Source: Alphaproteobacteria bacterium
GTDB lineage: Bacteria > Pseudomonadota > Alphaproteobacteria > UBA7887
NCBI GenBank assembly: GCA_028289725.1
Contig: JANQOH010000105.1
Span: 1 to 5,190, forward strand
DNA length: 5,190 nucleotides
Direction of reading: 5' to 3'
Each line of letters begins with the position of its first letter. Position 1 is the first letter of the stretch. Both the position numbers and the translations under genes were made by a program. Of this stretch, positions 5,139 through 5,190 are shown in pieces. Below the pieces are notes generated by a model. It saw only the letters and a program-made list of their open reading frames with translations. It did no database searches and was not told the origin of the DNA.

Positions 5139-5190
5139 TTGACCGGGATGATTTTTGCCGCCTGGCAAGGAGCGGGCCGCGCCGTAGTGT
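5139..5190 (+). CDS. Possible start of a further gene, cut by the window edge
   Basis: After der, one plus-strand frame stays open to the window end, with a TTG at 5139 or an ATG at 5148 as possible starts; from the ATG it reads MIFAAWQGAGRAVV. There is no good ribosome site for either. An alternative is an AAGGAG (5167-5172) serving a start at or beyond the edge. The fragment is too short to assign to a family and may not be coding. Confidence 0.15.
   Translation, partial: MTGMIFAAWQGAGRAVV

Noticed and set aside
5155..5168. TTGCC-GCCT-GGCAA hairpin after der as a terminator
   Set aside because: The stem is only 5 bp and the T-run precedes it rather than follows it. It also lies within the possible downstream frame.
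1..5190. Search for CRISPR arrays, tRNA/rRNA genes, insertion sequences, phage or toxin-antitoxin genes
   Set aside because: I saw no regularly spaced repeats, cloverleaf with T-arm, transposase motif or toxin/antitoxin family signature in any frame. The long inverted repeat at 613-710 is the only element-like structure.

Overview
The window looks like chromosomal DNA from a GC-rich alphaproteobacterium, probably of the Rhodospirillales or a related order. Three things support this. It carries two small domain-of-unknown-function families largely confined to Alphaproteobacteria (DUF4170 and DUF2794). It has the YfgM-like / BamB / Der gene order. Der also has the NKxE form of the first G4 motif, which I associate with that class. 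There is no tRNA, rRNA, CRISPR array, transposase or phage gene, and the coding style is uniform, so this reads as core genome rather than an island.

Left part (1-559, minus strand): the N-terminal 186 codons of a membrane-anchored sensor with a Tll0287-like (DUF3365) periplasmic domain and a CxxCH haem-attachment motif, most likely a methyl-accepting chemotaxis protein. It runs off the left edge. A 329-base non-coding stretch (560-888) separates it from a divergent small gene. This stretch holds an unexpected long imperfect inverted repeat (about 613-710), the most unusual non-coding structure in the window.

Middle (889-1531): a DUF4170 gene on plus converges on a DUF2794 gene on minus. A 7-bp GC-rich stem-loop sits at the junction. 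Just upstream of the DUF2794 start, a strong Shine-Dalgarno sequence serves an overlapping 11-codon reading frame rather than the gene itself.

Right part (1714-5112, plus): an apparent three-gene operon. It encodes a YfgM-like TPR membrane protein (possible Sec-translocon/periplasmic chaperone partner), the BamB lipoprotein of the outer-membrane beta-barrel assembly machine, and the double GTPase Der (EngA) needed for 50S ribosome assembly. The same order occurs in gammaproteobacteria (yfgM-bamB-der). The first two genes serve envelope protein export and assembly; Der serves ribosome maturation. The last 78 bases may contain the start of another gene but are too short to judge.

I found no convincing new defence, mobile or biosynthetic system. 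The points worth a second look are the inverted-repeat element, the overlapping leader frame, the haem-sensor gene and the weak initiation context of der.
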